Origin: an uncultured Clostridia bacterium
Lineage (GTDB): Bacteria; Bacillota; Clostridia; UBA1381; UMGS1253
Assembly (NCBI GenBank): GCA_934456295.1
Contig: CAKSHB010000003.1
Span: 29,575 to 93,574 of the forward strand
Length of the DNA: 64,000 bases
Direction of reading: 5' to 3'
The notes under the pieces are model-generated. The model saw only the letters and a list, made by a program, of their open reading frames with translations, ran no database searches and was not told the origin of the DNA. Below are positions 10,001 through 18,674 of this stretch, in pieces. Position 1 is the first letter of the stretch. Every line of letters starts with the position of its first letter. The translations under genes and the position numbers were made by a program.

Positions 10001-10223
10001 TAAGACTGCTAAGGTTACAGTTGTTAACACAGCACTCTCGGATGCTAAGAAAGTTGCTGAAGGCACAGTAAATGACATGACAGCTTCGTTCTACGCTAAG
10101 ACAGCAACAGGTGACATCGACTTCACAAACTCTGACATCGCAGATATGAACTACGCTTTCGTAAGAGTTTACAAAGACGTTGTTACAGAAGTTATCTATG
10201 TTCGTTACGACAGAGAGAACTAA
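7083..10223 (+). CDS. SLH-domain surface protein (paralogue 1)
   Basis: A secreted surface protein of 1046 residues. Residues 1-23 form a signal peptide (MKNLKKVLALVLACVMVFG, cleavage after AMA). Two clear S-layer-homology repeats follow at about residues 28-80 (YPDVADDANYAEAV...ITRAEMAKIL) and 95-150 (FSDVADNHWASGYIAYA...TYEQVLKLVMAALGY), and a weaker third to about residue 200. SLH repeats bind pyruvylated cell-wall polymer. The remaining 800 or so residues are Thr/Ala/Asp-rich, with no catalytic motif that I recognise. Conserved landmarks shared with the genes at 10500 and 41432 include YWNDRDADSR and FYLDANGDIAF. Codon choice is strongly biased (ACA for Thr, GCT for Ala), which fits high expression; this could be a major S-layer protein. 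The start at 7083 follows AAGGGAGG and gives the signal peptide directly. Confidence 0.88.
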   Translation: MKNLKKVLALVLACVMVFGTVAMAGSVYPDVADDANYAEAVKTLSALGIIKGDDQGKFNPDATITRAEMAKILCTMIGSGDLAATATKFSDVADNHWASGYIAYAQQLGYIDGYDATTFGPEDPVTYEQVLKLVMAALGYTYKAQQNGGYPTGYTYVAADREVTKGAAGNGPEAAPRSTVAVIVNNAMNTPVMERTTYGTDVVYEELDGTGTKIFKTLLTSKHKTYKVEGKITNTYKQDTNLKEGYVDTYITKTLNIDVEDKIGATAETTVVGGVTQKTGYYTLVNVESQDKTASDYVGYSSVIYYKELDNGDIAVVCVVPKTAKNKIVTIADAADAYDDSKDASARRDDKPHVEYKTDGVTVSKYVFSYWNDRDADSRITTVDIDPAATVYVNGAKGVSIAAKLGTISGTGMAQLCSALIPARGSITLVDTSNSGMYDLIKITSYEIAIVDSVNANTNRINFKSERTISKGYVALNTDSNKNLAEYTITLDGAAVEVKDLKEYDVLNIATNDITDPTYFNITVTRKVIEGTVTQRKDTGSNPYVVINGEKYEVTNGVSLPDLEDEGKFYLDANGDIAFVDTKSVVNGNYAYLYSTGTGTFAGDNYVRMFTKDGADVTYKLDDKVKINKVYKNSATEAYTLADVDEIFGTNEFAGSTTVATVGDVFDVTSTEPLTASAFVTALTDGANDVTREAYELKTAFKFINDAQSKVLSKFVTYKVDSNSKITEISLATAAASAMDEFNFVGTKANAEWKASLSKFDGSKSLPDNAVIFFVKPTDSISDYGVKTIADLVDGNDYTPYFFSNTDDGPSAVVMLESNSAFNTSDSLAIFVEASSAKLNGDDVNYVTYWKDGKLVETPLVFESTVNVSGLERGDAFLYALNQDGRVDNIEVIFSAGTKPEISGSALDQTLINKVTIAGVDGFKLLDDTTVSEDNEVYFGLIGKMATSGDNVRATLVSETGLFDGSEKVINIPKTAKVTVVNTALSDAKKVAEGTVNDMTASFYAKTATGDIDFTNSDIADMNYAFVRVYKDVVTEVIYVRYDREN

Positions 10224-10238
10224 TTAACACAAAAAATG

Positions 10239-10267
10239 ATCGGCGCCAATCGGCGCCGATTTTTTTG
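10239..10267 (+). terminator. terminator of the first SLH gene
   Basis: Perfect 9-bp stem ATCGGCGCC / GGCGCCGAT with a 4-base loop, followed by seven T. Confidence 0.93.
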
Positions 10268-10416
10268 TGCCTTTGTATAAATATTATATAAACAGGTATT
10301 GCTGATGCAACAGGCGGTACCTGTTTATATTTTGTATGTATAAACCTAACCGAAAAAGAAAGGGTAATAATTAACATAATGTATTTGAATTGTAACATTG
10401 CATTTGGTGATATTGC

Positions 10417-10445
10417 TTGACTGACAAAGGTTTTCGTGATATAGT
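10417..10445 (+). promoter_or_regulatory. promoter of the second SLH protein gene
   Basis: TTGACT (10417-10422), 17-base spacer, TATAGT (10440-10445), 55 bases before the start codon. Confidence 0.7.
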
Positions 10446-10449
10446 ATTA

Positions 10450-10469
10450 ATAGGGCAGTTCTGCCCTAT
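10450..10469. repeat. perfect palindrome at the predicted start of the second SLH mRNA
   Basis: ATAGGGCAG / CTGCCCTAT with a TT loop, a 9-bp perfect stem beginning about five bases after the -10 box. It may be a 5'-terminal mRNA hairpin or an operator. Confidence 0.6.
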
Positions 10470-10499
10470 ATTAAACCAAAGATATAGGAGGATGGGTTT

Positions 10500-13343
10500 A
10501 TGCAGTTTGCAAAAAAGCTTACAGCGCTGTGTCTTGTGCTTGCGATGATACTTGCCGTGCCGGTGAGTGCAGCAACATTGACATTCAGCGATGTTACGGA
10601 AAATTCGCAGTACGGTGACGCCATAAATTCAATGGTGGCGCTTGGTTTGCTGAAAGGTTATGAGGACGGTACATTCCGCCCGAATGCGACAATTACCAGA
10701 GCGGAGTTTGCGGCGGTAATGACGCGTGCGATAGGCATGGCAGATATGGTGGGAGGCGCGTCGTCTTCGCAGATATTCAGCGATATGACAACGAACGGTC
10801 AGGACCATTGGGCAACGGGATATGTAAAAATAGCTTATGATAAGAAGATAATTCTTGGCATGGGCGACGGAACATTTGCACCCGATTCGCCGGTTACATA
10901 TGAACAGGCGGTAAAGATGATAGTGTGTGCGCTCGGATATGAGATTGCGGCAACAGATAAGGGCGGCTGGCCGAGCGGATACATAACACAGGCGAACGAC
11001 ATGGATCTCACAAAAGGTGCAACTATGTCGCCGACAAACGGACCCGCACCGCGCGGCTTGGTGGCACAGCTTGTATATAATGCGCTTGACATAAGGCTCA
11101 TGGAGCAATCTACCGGCGGAAATGCAGTGCAGACAACAAAGACTATGCTGAAGGACATGCTGAAGGTGACCTCGTTTTCAAATATGATGGTGACAGAGGT
11201 TGACGGCGCTGTTTCGATGAATGCAACAATGAGCACGGCGACAGCAGGCGAGCTTGTGTTGGAGTCGGGCACGGATATAGCAATATATTCGTATCAGGGA
11301 ATTATAGCGTCAGATGTGGCGAGAGGCTATCTTGGGCATTATGTAAGCGGATATTACAAAAAAGATGATAAAGATGATGAAAAAAGAGTATTGATAATGA
11401 TACGCACATCATCGAAGAACGAGGAAGTTACAATTGACTCGGAAAATATCGAGGGAATATCAAACAGAGTACTTGAGTACTGGGTGGATAAAGACAACGA
11501 TAACCGTACAAGAACGGTTACAATATCGCCCGCGGCAAAGCTTATGTATAACAGCGTAGCTTATAACTATCTGACGTCAAGCGTTGCGGCAGAGCGCGAT
11601 TTGTCATATTGGCTGAACCCGTCAAGCAGCGGATTTATAAACGGTTCGGTAAGATTGCTTGACTCAGGTGCGGACGGCGTATATGACGCGATTTTCATAG
11701 ATAACTATGAAACATACGTTGTAAAGTCGGCGGTTAAGACGAATGACTCCACATATGCAAACAACTACGTCGTATATGATTACTATACAACGGGCAAGAG
11801 CATACAGATAGATCCCTATGACAGAAATAATACTGTTACAATTTATAATGCGAAAACAAAGGCAGAGGTGAAAATCGAAAGCCTCGCAGCAATGAATATT
11901 TTGTCCGTTGCAGCAAGCAATGACGGCAGAACATTCAAATGCTACGTATCAACCGATGCTATAAGCGGAACAGTGGATTCAAAATCCTCGGACGGCAAAA
12001 AGTACACAATAAATAAAAAGCAGTATGAGCTTACAAAGGAATTTACAACGGCGGTTGCCGACTCAAAAGTATCTATGGACGTTGGTTCTGCCGGAACATT
12101 CTACCTCGACATGAACGGCAAAATTGCAGCCGCAAAGATTACCGAGGCACAGCTCGGAAATTATATGTATATTTCGGCAGCGGGCAAATATGATATAGCC
12201 GGAGAAAATGCGGCGGTAGAAATCATATCGCTTAACGGAACACCCTCAACGCTGACGAAATATAAAATAGCAAACAAAGTAAGAATTAACAACAAAACAT
12301 ACACAGATACGACCGAAATTCTTGATGCACTTGCAAAGTCGGCAAGACTGCTCAACTCAAATACCGGTGCAGGAAATGCTCAGTATTCGCAGGTGGCAAG
12401 AATTGTTATAAGCAGCGGCAGCAAGGAAATCACACAGATAACTACCGCCGCAACAAATTCGGACGGAACAATAGATATCGGAACGAACAATAACAGCGGT
12501 ATTCTGAAGCTCGGACAGCAGAGCAAGGAATATCTGTATTCGACAAGCGGCGGATTTGAGAGTCAGGTATTTATAAATTCGTCAACACAGGTGCTTGTTG
12601 TGCCCACAAACAGACGAGATACGTCAAAGTATAAGCGTACCTCCGGCACAAGATACTTTACTGCAGGAAACAAATACACAATCGAGGCATATGACATGAA
12701 TGCTTCGGCAAACGCAAAGTTGGTTGTGGTATACGGCGATGAGGCAGATGTTGCTATCACAAGTGATACGCCGGCATCGCTCATAAACAACATAAGCGAG
12801 GTTATAAGCAGCGTAAGCGGAGAAAGAGTATACAGTATCGATGTATATGAGAACGGCGTTGAAAAGACATATGAAACGATAAACAATTCGAGTGACTATC
12901 TGGTAGAAACCGGCGATATAGTACGATTTGGATTTAACTCCGACGGTCAGATAAATCTGGTAGAAAAGCAGCTCGATTTGTCAAATCCTGTTCCTGCAAA
13001 GAAGCATGGCGATATAAAGGACGAGAACGGCGAGTATAAGTTTAAGTCGATATATGGCACAGTATACTCACTTTCAGATGAAAGACTCATCGTTTCACCG
13101 CAGTATGTTGATACAACGGGCGAAACACCGACGCTCAGTCAGGACGACCGCGAAGGTTATGCGGTAAGCTCGTCGGCAGCAGTATACAGAGTTAAAACAA
13201 CAGGTTCATCGCCGACAATCGAAAAAGCTAACATATCAGACATTATAGAATTTGGCGAAACATCGGTAAATGCAAATGCATCGAAAGTGTATGCATATTC
13301 GCTGTCGGGAACGCTTAAGATGGTAGTAATATATACCGAGTAA
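10500..13343 (+). CDS. SLH-domain surface protein (paralogue 2)
   Basis: A secreted SLH protein of 947 residues with a signal peptide (MQFAKKLTALCLVLAMILA, cleavage near VSA). SLH repeats lie at residues 28-80 (FSDVTENSQYGDAINSMVAL...TITRAEFAAVMTRAIG) and 98-150 (FSDMTTNGQDHWATGYVKIA). A degenerate third repeat holds GGWPSGYITQAND. The C-terminal body parallels the protein at 7083 segment by segment: YWVDKDNDNRTRTV, a D-rich LLDSGADGVYDA stretch, and TFYLDMNGKIAA. AGGAGG at 10486-10491 supports the start. It has its own promoter and terminator, so it is monocistronic. No enzyme motif was recognised; a structural cell-surface role is inferred. Confidence 0.88.
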   Translation: MQFAKKLTALCLVLAMILAVPVSAATLTFSDVTENSQYGDAINSMVALGLLKGYEDGTFRPNATITRAEFAAVMTRAIGMADMVGGASSSQIFSDMTTNGQDHWATGYVKIAYDKKIILGMGDGTFAPDSPVTYEQAVKMIVCALGYEIAATDKGGWPSGYITQANDMDLTKGATMSPTNGPAPRGLVAQLVYNALDIRLMEQSTGGNAVQTTKTMLKDMLKVTSFSNMMVTEVDGAVSMNATMSTATAGELVLESGTDIAIYSYQGIIASDVARGYLGHYVSGYYKKDDKDDEKRVLIMIRTSSKNEEVTIDSENIEGISNRVLEYWVDKDNDNRTRTVTISPAAKLMYNSVAYNYLTSSVAAERDLSYWLNPSSSGFINGSVRLLDSGADGVYDAIFIDNYETYVVKSAVKTNDSTYANNYVVYDYYTTGKSIQIDPYDRNNTVTIYNAKTKAEVKIESLAAMNILSVAASNDGRTFKCYVSTDAISGTVDSKSSDGKKYTINKKQYELTKEFTTAVADSKVSMDVGSAGTFYLDMNGKIAAAKITEAQLGNYMYISAAGKYDIAGENAAVEIISLNGTPSTLTKYKIANKVRINNKTYTDTTEILDALAKSARLLNSNTGAGNAQYSQVARIVISSGSKEITQITTAATNSDGTIDIGTNNNSGILKLGQQSKEYLYSTSGGFESQVFINSSTQVLVVPTNRRDTSKYKRTSGTRYFTAGNKYTIEAYDMNASANAKLVVVYGDEADVAITSDTPASLINNISEVISSVSGERVYSIDVYENGVEKTYETINNSSDYLVETGDIVRFGFNSDGQINLVEKQLDLSNPVPAKKHGDIKDENGEYKFKSIYGTVYSLSDERLIVSPQYVDTTGETPTLSQDDREGYAVSSSAAVYRVKTTGSSPTIEKANISDIIEFGETSVNANASKVYAYSLSGTLKMVVIYTE

Positions 13344-13445
13344 TCGGCGTTATACGGCAAACAGAGCCAAAAAGATAAAAAACTCATGCTTGTTATATGT
13401 TTTTTGCAGAGAAACGATGCAAGCAGGCATAACAACACACAGCAG

Positions 13446-13488
13446 AAAAGAGGGAAATTCCATTAGCAGTGGGATTTTTCTCTTTTTT
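13446..13488 (+). terminator. terminator of the second SLH gene
   Basis: Stem AAAAGAGGGAAAT / ATTTTTCTCTTTT with small mismatches and a loop of about ten bases, ending in a T-run, about 100 bases after the stop. Confidence 0.75.
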
Positions 13489-13612
13489 AATGCACGGGGA
13501 ATTACGTATGTTGTACCAAGAAAAATTTACTTGCAAAGAGAGCTGAACTTAATTGACAAAGCGTATTTCTATTAAAAGGCTATAAGTTCTATCGTCAGAA
13601 AAACACATAATA

Positions 13613-13646
13613 AGAGCCGATACGGCAGATTTACCGCATCGGCTCT
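13613..13646 (-). terminator. terminator of the solute-binding protein gene
   Basis: Thirteen-bp stem AGAGCCGATaCGG / CCGcATCGGCTCT with one mismatch, followed on the minus strand by an AT-rich stretch containing TTTTT. It lies 28 bases past the stop codon. Confidence 0.8.
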
Positions 13647-13673
13647 CAGGGGTATAATAGAATAGTTTTGGCT

Positions 13674-15233
13674 TTATTGCTTCATATAGCGGTCATATGC
13701 GTTTTGATATGCTGTACGAAGCTCGTCATAGCCCATGGATTTGACTGTTGCGATATACTCGTCAAAGTTTTCCTCAGGGGATTCATTTCCCATAATCCAT
13801 GCCTGCATTTTTTCGCTGACATATGTGTTTATTGCGGTTTCCTTTTCCTTTATGATACGCTGTTCTTCGGTTGTAAACGTAAGGTCGGGGAACTGTTCGC
13901 TGCAGTAATTGTTGTCGGCATAGAGCGAAAATCCTTTGCGTGCCTGAGCGTTCATCGTCTGAACCTCCGACTCAATCAAGCTCATTGAGCCAAGCTCGTT
14001 TTTGCCGATTTTGCGCAGATAATCGGGAGCGCCGCCCTCTGCTTTGAGAACCGTATCAGTATATACGGGCTTACCGTCAACCATATTATAGTCAACGCCC
14101 TCAACACCGTAGTTAAACAGCCTTATACCCTCTTCAGAGTACCAGAAATCGAAGAACTTTATTGTTTCAACAATGTACCGGTTGTCTTTGGAGATTGCCC
14201 AGCCATTGCCCGACAGAAGCTTTCTTGCATAATCTTCTTTTACTTTGCCGTTAATGTCCGCGGGCGGAGCAATTGCCTCAAACGCAAAACCGTTTATACT
14301 GTCTGTATATTTGTCATTAAACGAAGCTGTTGTTGTAAACCAGTCATGCGTCGCACCGCCGACATTGCCTCCGAGAAGCTGCTCACGTGCCGAGCTGCCG
14401 CGCGTGTATATTTCCTGGTCAATAAGTCCCTCTTTGTACCAGCGCGCAAGCTCTGTTGCGGCAGTTTTCATCTCGGGCTGTACTTTTCCGTATTCGCATT
14501 TTCCGTCGCCTGTTATATACCATGAATATTTTACGCCGAAAAGCTGCAATAAGTCGTCAACGCCCTTATCACGGTAGAAATACGGAACTTCGTCTTTTAT
14601 TCCGTTTCCGTTCGGATCGCGCTCACGAAAAGCCTTCAGAACATTGTAAAACTCTTCTGTTGTTTTCGGAACATCAAGACCGAGTTTTTCGAGCCAGTCG
14701 GTTCTTATGTAGAAGCCCTTCATAGGTGTACCGTAGCGTATGTGCGGTATATAGTACAGCTTGCCGTCGGCTGCGAGTGAGCCTTTGCGTGCCCATTCAT
14801 TCTCTTCAAAGAACTTCTTGATATTGGGCGCATATGCGTTTATATACGGGTCAAGGTCAACAAATGCACCCTCGGTTGCATATTTCATGAGGTTACTTTT
14901 TGTTCCGTGGATAATGTCGGGGAGCGGATTTGAAACCATCATAATGTTAAACGCGGAGTTTACATCGTTGCCTGTTCCAAGTCCTGAGCCGACAACCTTG
15001 ATGTTTGTTTTCTCAAATGCCTTACCAAACATTTTTACCTTGTCGTAGTCATATGCGTCGGTTGTAATCATCATGTGCATTTTAAGTTCAAGCGGTTCTT
15101 TGGTGATTTTTCCGTTCTCACCCGGCTCTGTTACAGCCTGTTTCAGCCCGTTGCTATTTCCGCCGCAGCCGCTGAATATAGTCAGCATCATCACGCAGAG
15201 CATTACCGAGGCAATAAGTTTTCTGAAATGCAT
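13674..15233 (-). CDS. extracellular solute-binding lipoprotein (family 1, LplA-like)
   Basis: A lipoprotein of 519 residues that would capture a sugar or oligosaccharide at the cell surface for an ABC importer. The N-terminus has a lipoprotein signal ending in the lipobox FSGC (Cys at about residue 22). The core has features of carbohydrate-binding proteins of the LplA type: NPLPDIIHG, DGKLYYIPHIRYG, FYIRTDWLEKLGLDVPKT, and an EF-hand-like DPNGNGIKDEVPYF loop. The ATG at 15233 is seven bases after AGGAGG; a TTG just before it is less likely. No permease or ATPase gene lies nearby, so its transporter partners must be encoded elsewhere. The substrate cannot be told from the sequence. Confidence 0.88.
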   Translation of the reverse strand: MHFRKLIASVMLCVMMLTIFSGCGGNSNGLKQAVTEPGENGKITKEPLELKMHMMITTDAYDYDKVKMFGKAFEKTNIKVVGSGLGTGNDVNSAFNIMMVSNPLPDIIHGTKSNLMKYATEGAFVDLDPYINAYAPNIKKFFEENEWARKGSLAADGKLYYIPHIRYGTPMKGFYIRTDWLEKLGLDVPKTTEEFYNVLKAFRERDPNGNGIKDEVPYFYRDKGVDDLLQLFGVKYSWYITGDGKCEYGKVQPEMKTAATELARWYKEGLIDQEIYTRGSSAREQLLGGNVGGATHDWFTTTASFNDKYTDSINGFAFEAIAPPADINGKVKEDYARKLLSGNGWAISKDNRYIVETIKFFDFWYSEEGIRLFNYGVEGVDYNMVDGKPVYTDTVLKAEGGAPDYLRKIGKNELGSMSLIESEVQTMNAQARKGFSLYADNNYCSEQFPDLTFTTEEQRIIKEKETAINTYVSEKMQAWIMGNESPEENFDEYIATVKSMGYDELRTAYQNAYDRYMKQ

Positions 15234-15432
15234 CAAAATTCCTCCTCAAAAGTTTATTTTTACGTTTCCCTAAAAATAGAATAACATTTCTTTTGTGTTT
15301 TTTCATCAATAAAAAGGACAAAAACATCAACATTTTTGTCCGATTTTATACTAATATGAAAAGCCGCAGCTTATTTTTTATCTTATTTGCCTATTTTTGG
15401 GCGCTAAATATGCCTCCTATACATTATAAAAA

Positions 15433-16071
15433 TTACTCGCATATCTGTATGCCTGAGCTTGTGCCTATACGGTTTGCGCCGGCATCAATCATTTTTCGGG
15501 CGTCATTTTTTGTGCGTATTCCGCCCGACGCTTTCACGCCTATGCTGTGCCCCACGGTTTTGCGCATAAGGGCTACATCATGTACGTCTGCACCGCTGCA
15601 CGAAAAGCCGGTTGAGGTTTTTACAAAGATTGCGCCGCCCGCTACAGCAAGCTCACATGCTTTCACTTTTTGTTCGTCGTTTAAAAGACATGTTTCAATT
15701 ATCACCTTCACAGCGGCAGGCTTGCAGGCATGCACAACGCCCTCTATGTCCTTTTTTACATAGTCATAATCGCCCTCAATGAGCGCACCGACGGCAATTA
15801 CCATATCAATTTCCTCTGCTCCGTCCGAAACAGCCTTTTTCGCCTCAAAAGCCTTTGCTTCGCTTGACATTGCACCGAGAGGAAAACCGACAACACAGCA
15901 GGTCTTTACGCCGCTGCCGCAAAGAGTGTCATGTACAAGGCGCGCAAAGCGCGAATTTACGCATACAGAGCAAAAGCCGTATTCTTTTGCCTCATCGCAG
16001 CATTTTATGATGTCAGCTTTTACGGCGTCGGGCTTCAGTATTGTGTGGTCAATCATTTTATTAAGCTCCAT
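15433..16071 (-). CDS. deoC: deoxyribose-phosphate aldolase
   Basis: Splits 2-deoxyribose 5-phosphate into glyceraldehyde 3-phosphate and acetaldehyde in deoxynucleoside catabolism. The 212-residue product has the class I aldolase landmarks: MIDHTILKPDA at the start, AEEIDMVI, the Schiff-base lysine in FVKTSTGF, and VKASGGIRT near the C-terminus. I use the ATG at 16071, which has GGAG six bases upstream and gives the standard N-terminus; a longer frame from 16125 adds 18 residues unlike the family. No deoxynucleoside phosphorylase neighbours it. Confidence 0.95.
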   Translation of the reverse strand: MELNKMIDHTILKPDAVKADIIKCCDEAKEYGFCSVCVNSRFARLVHDTLCGSGVKTCCVVGFPLGAMSSEAKAFEAKKAVSDGAEEIDMVIAVGALIEGDYDYVKKDIEGVVHACKPAAVKVIIETCLLNDEQKVKACELAVAGGAIFVKTSTGFSCSGADVHDVALMRKTVGHSIGVKASGGIRTKNDARKMIDAGANRIGTSSGIQICE

Positions 16072-16093
16072 AAAAAACTCCGTTCTTTCGGGA

Positions 16094-16122
16094 CTTTGTG
16101 CGAAGATAAATTCTGCACAAAG
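16094..16122. repeat. inverted repeat in the deoC upstream region
   Basis: CTTTGTGC (16094-16101) and GCACAAAG (16115-16122) form a perfect 8-bp inverted repeat with a 13-base centre, between deoC and its probable promoter (minus-strand TTGCAA, 17 bases, TAGAAT). It could be an operator or a leader hairpin. Confidence 0.5.
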
Positions 16123-16210
16123 CACCCGTTTATTATATCAATATTATTCTACCCTATATGCGGCGCGGTTGCAATACTTTTAAATTATTTTGTCTTTTTC
16201 CTGTTTTGCG

Positions 16211-16239
16211 TTGTCATTTTTATAAAAATGTGCTATGCT
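16211..16239 (+). promoter_or_regulatory. promoter of the DUF2752 gene
   Basis: TTGTCA (16211-16216), 17-base spacer, TATGCT (16234-16239), 21 bases before the start codon. Confidence 0.55.
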
Positions 16240-16260
16240 TTATTCTGCGGAGGGATTAAT

Positions 16261-16590
16261 ATGATGTGTATTTTTAAATTGCTGTTTGGGCTGCCATGCC
16301 CCGGCTGCGGACTTACGAGGGCAAATGTGCTGTTTTTTACGGGACATTTTTATGAAGCATTTATGATGCATCCGCTTTTTCTCGTTGCCGATATTTTTCT
16401 TATATATATAGCGGTACGTTTTTTTATGCAAAAGAAAAAGGCAACAAAACCGTTTCTGGTTTGCTGCCTTTGTATAATTTTTATATATCTGATTGTTTTT
16501 GCAGTAAGATTTTATTTTCTGTTCGGAAAATATGAACCGTTTTTGCCATATAAAGATGCGCTCATATTCTCATTACTGCGCCGTTTCTGA
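16261..16590 (+). CDS. DUF2752 family small membrane protein
   Basis: A 109-residue membrane protein. Near the N-terminus it carries the family signature LPCPGCGLTRA, followed by about three hydrophobic segments (HPLFLVADIFLIYIAV, FLVCCLCIIFIYLIVFAV and a shorter one). The function of the family is unknown; the CPxCG pair could bind metal or be redox active, which is inference. The ATG at 16261 is placed by GGAGG at 16249-16253 and by the promoter just upstream. The gene lies between divergent deoC and convergent glmM. Confidence 0.75.
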   Translation: MMCIFKLLFGLPCPGCGLTRANVLFFTGHFYEAFMMHPLFLVADIFLIYIAVRFFMQKKKATKPFLVCCLCIIFIYLIVFAVRFYFLFGKYEPFLPYKDALIFSLLRRF

Positions 16591-16598
16591 GCGCTGTA

Positions 16599-17954
16599 TC
16601 AGCCGAGCAGAGACTCTATGAGCATTGCAAGCTGCTGTGCCCTTGTGCTCAGATAAGCTTTGTCGTTGCCCTCAAGCATAACGCGCACAACGGGCTCTGT
16701 GCCGGAGGGACGGATTAAAACTCTGCCTTCGCCTGCAAGCTCGTCCTCAAGCTCGGCGATTTCGGCGAGTATGCGTTCATTTGTTTTAAGCGCGGGCTTA
16801 TTTTCATTTTTCACCTTTGCGTTCACAAGCACCTGCGGAAGTATTGTAACTATCTTGCGCAGCTCCGAAAGCGGTTTGCCCGTATCCTTCATAACCTCGA
16901 GCAGAAGCAGTGCCGACAGAAGCCCGTCGCCCGTCGAGTTGTGCTCAAGACAGATTATGTGTCCCGACTCTTCTCCGCCGAGAACATAGTCCTTATCAAG
17001 CATCTCTTCAAGCACATATCTGTCGCCGACAGATGTCTGTGCCGCCTCTATACCGAGCTTTTTAAGTGCGATAAAAAATCCGAGATTGCTCATTACCGTA
17101 GCGGTTATGGTATTATTTTTAAGTTTGCCCTTCTCTTTCATATGCTTGCCGATTATGAGCATAATTTCATCGCCGGTAAGTCTTTTGCCGTTTTCATCAA
17201 CAGCCAGCATTCTGTCTGCATCACCGTCAAAAGCTATGCCAATGTCATATCTGCCGTCCTCACCGACTATTTTTTCGAGCTTGTCAATATGTGTTGAGCC
17301 GCAGCCTGCGTTGATGTTTATTCCGTCGGGCTCACATGCGTATGTGAAAACTGTTGCACCGAGCTTTTCAAACGCACGCGGCGCAATCTTTGAGTTTGCT
17401 CCGTTTGAGCAGTCAACCATAAGTCTCATGCCTTCAAGCGAACAGCCGACAGTCTGTGTCGCATATGCTATATAATCGTCCGCAGCGTTAGCCTCATGGG
17501 TGCAATGACCGACGTCTGCGCCTGTGGGCAGCTCTGTATCAAAGCTGTCACCGTCCAAAATCAGCGCTTCGATTTTGTCCTCTGTGCTGTCATTAAGCTT
17601 GTAGCCCTTCGAGTTGAAGAACTTAATCCCGTTATATTCAAAAGGATTGTGCGATGCCGAAATCACCACGCCTGCGTCTGCATTGTATTTGCGTACAAGA
17701 TACGCAACCGCCGGCGTCGGAATTACGCCGAGCATTACCACCTGTGCGCCTGTTGAACATATACCTGCCGCAAGTGCACACTCAAGCATGTCGCCGGAAA
17801 GTCTTGTATCTTTTCCGACCAGTATTTTAGGTTTGTGCGAAAGCTCCTGCGTAAGCACAGCCGCACCTGCGCGTCCGAGTTTAAAAGCCAAATCAGCCGT
17901 CAGTTCTTTATTTGCAATACCTCTTACCCCATCGGTTCCGAATAATCTACCCAA
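16599..17954 (-). CDS. glmM: phosphoglucosamine mutase
   Basis: Converts glucosamine 6-phosphate to glucosamine 1-phosphate on the way to UDP-GlcNAc for peptidoglycan. The 451-residue protein is full length and has the catalytic serine motif SASHNPFEYNG, the metal loop DGDADRML, the sugar-binding GGEESGH and the phosphate-binding RPSGTEPVVRVM near the C-terminus. The start is TTG at 17954 (MGRLFGTDGVRGIAN), preceded by GGGGGT. A minus-strand promoter lies at 18015-18043. It stands alone. Confidence 0.97.
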   Translation of the reverse strand: MGRLFGTDGVRGIANKELTADLAFKLGRAGAAVLTQELSHKPKILVGKDTRLSGDMLECALAAGICSTGAQVVMLGVIPTPAVAYLVRKYNADAGVVISASHNPFEYNGIKFFNSKGYKLNDSTEDKIEALILDGDSFDTELPTGADVGHCTHEANAADDYIAYATQTVGCSLEGMRLMVDCSNGANSKIAPRAFEKLGATVFTYACEPDGININAGCGSTHIDKLEKIVGEDGRYDIGIAFDGDADRMLAVDENGKRLTGDEIMLIIGKHMKEKGKLKNNTITATVMSNLGFFIALKKLGIEAAQTSVGDRYVLEEMLDKDYVLGGEESGHIICLEHNSTGDGLLSALLLLEVMKDTGKPLSELRKIVTILPQVLVNAKVKNENKPALKTNERILAEIAELEDELAGEGRVLIRPSGTEPVVRVMLEGNDKAYLSTRAQQLAMLIESLLG

Positions 17955-18014
17955 ATTATTAACCCCCAGTATTTTTAATCAGATTTAACCATATATATTA
18001 TACTCATACATTAT

Positions 18015-18043
18015 ATTATACTATACCGTTTTTGTAAAAACAA
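18015..18043 (-). promoter_or_regulatory. promoter of glmM
   Basis: On the minus strand TTGTTT, 17-base spacer, TATAAT, about 60 bases before the glmM start. Confidence 0.6.
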
Positions 18044-18106
18044 GCTTTTTTGTCACAAAAATGTCCTAATTGCTAAAAAGAGCCTGTTTTTTTGTATTTT
18101 TGCTGC

Positions 18107-18135
18107 TGGACACGGCGACGTTTTTCTGATAAAAT
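18107..18135 (+). promoter_or_regulatory. promoter of luxS-mtnN
   Basis: TGGACA (18107-18112), 17-base spacer, TAAAAT (18130-18135), 38 bases before luxS. Confidence 0.55.
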
Positions 18136-18173
18136 AGTTCTGATAAATCTATTACAGGTAAGGAAGGATATAA

Positions 18174-18635
18174 ATGGATAAAATTGATAAGATAGCAAGC
18201 TTTACGGTAAACCATGAAACACTTTTGCCGGGACTGTATATATCGCGCGTTGACGGCGATATAACAACATATGATTTGCGCACAAGACGCCCGAACACGG
18301 GTGATTTGATGGACCATTCGACAATGCACTCGTGCGAGCATATGTTTGCAACCTTTATACGAAACTCATATCTGAGAGATGACATAATATATTTCGGACC
18401 TATGGGCTGCCAGACGGGTTTTTACCTGCTTGTCAGAAATGCCGACAACAGAAAAGTACTTGACGTTTTAAAAACTGCCTGCAAAGATGTCATCGCATAT
18501 GAGGGCGAGGTTTTCGGCTGTTCGCCTGTTGAATGCGGCAACTATAAAACACTCAGCCTTGAAAATGCAAAGGCGGAATGCCGCCGATATTTAAAAATTC
18601 TCGAAGGCGTTGACGCGGATAATCTGAATTATTAA
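18174..18635 (+). CDS. luxS: S-ribosylhomocysteine lyase
   Basis: LuxS cleaves S-ribosylhomocysteine to homocysteine and DPD, the precursor of autoinducer-2. At 153 residues it is normal length. The metal ligands are present: HSCEHMFAT supplies the His-x3-His pair, and GCSPVECGNY the Cys. The catalytic Cys is in GPMGCQTGFY. AAGGAAGGA precedes the ATG. The next gene, 39 bases downstream, encodes the nucleosidase that makes its substrate, so the two form a compact activated-methyl-cycle operon. Confidence 0.97.
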   Translation: MDKIDKIASFTVNHETLLPGLYISRVDGDITTYDLRTRRPNTGDLMDHSTMHSCEHMFATFIRNSYLRDDIIYFGPMGCQTGFYLLVRNADNRKVLDVLKTACKDVIAYEGEVFGCSPVECGNYKTLSLENAKAECRRYLKILEGVDADNLNY

Positions 18636-18674
18636 AATTAAAGACAGCAAAAACAAAAGCTTGGGGGAACATAT

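Larger units (their letters stand above)
13344..13673. other. convergent intergenic region
   Basis: About 330 bases between two convergent genes. It holds the terminator of the upstream SLH gene and the terminator of the minus-strand solute-binding protein. I see no convincing gene: a 61-codon frame at 13390-13575 lacks a ribosome binding site and runs through the first terminator. Confidence 0.6.

Noticed and set aside
13390..13575. A 61-codon plus-strand frame after the second SLH gene
   Set aside because: It spans the terminator hairpin and has no ribosome binding site.
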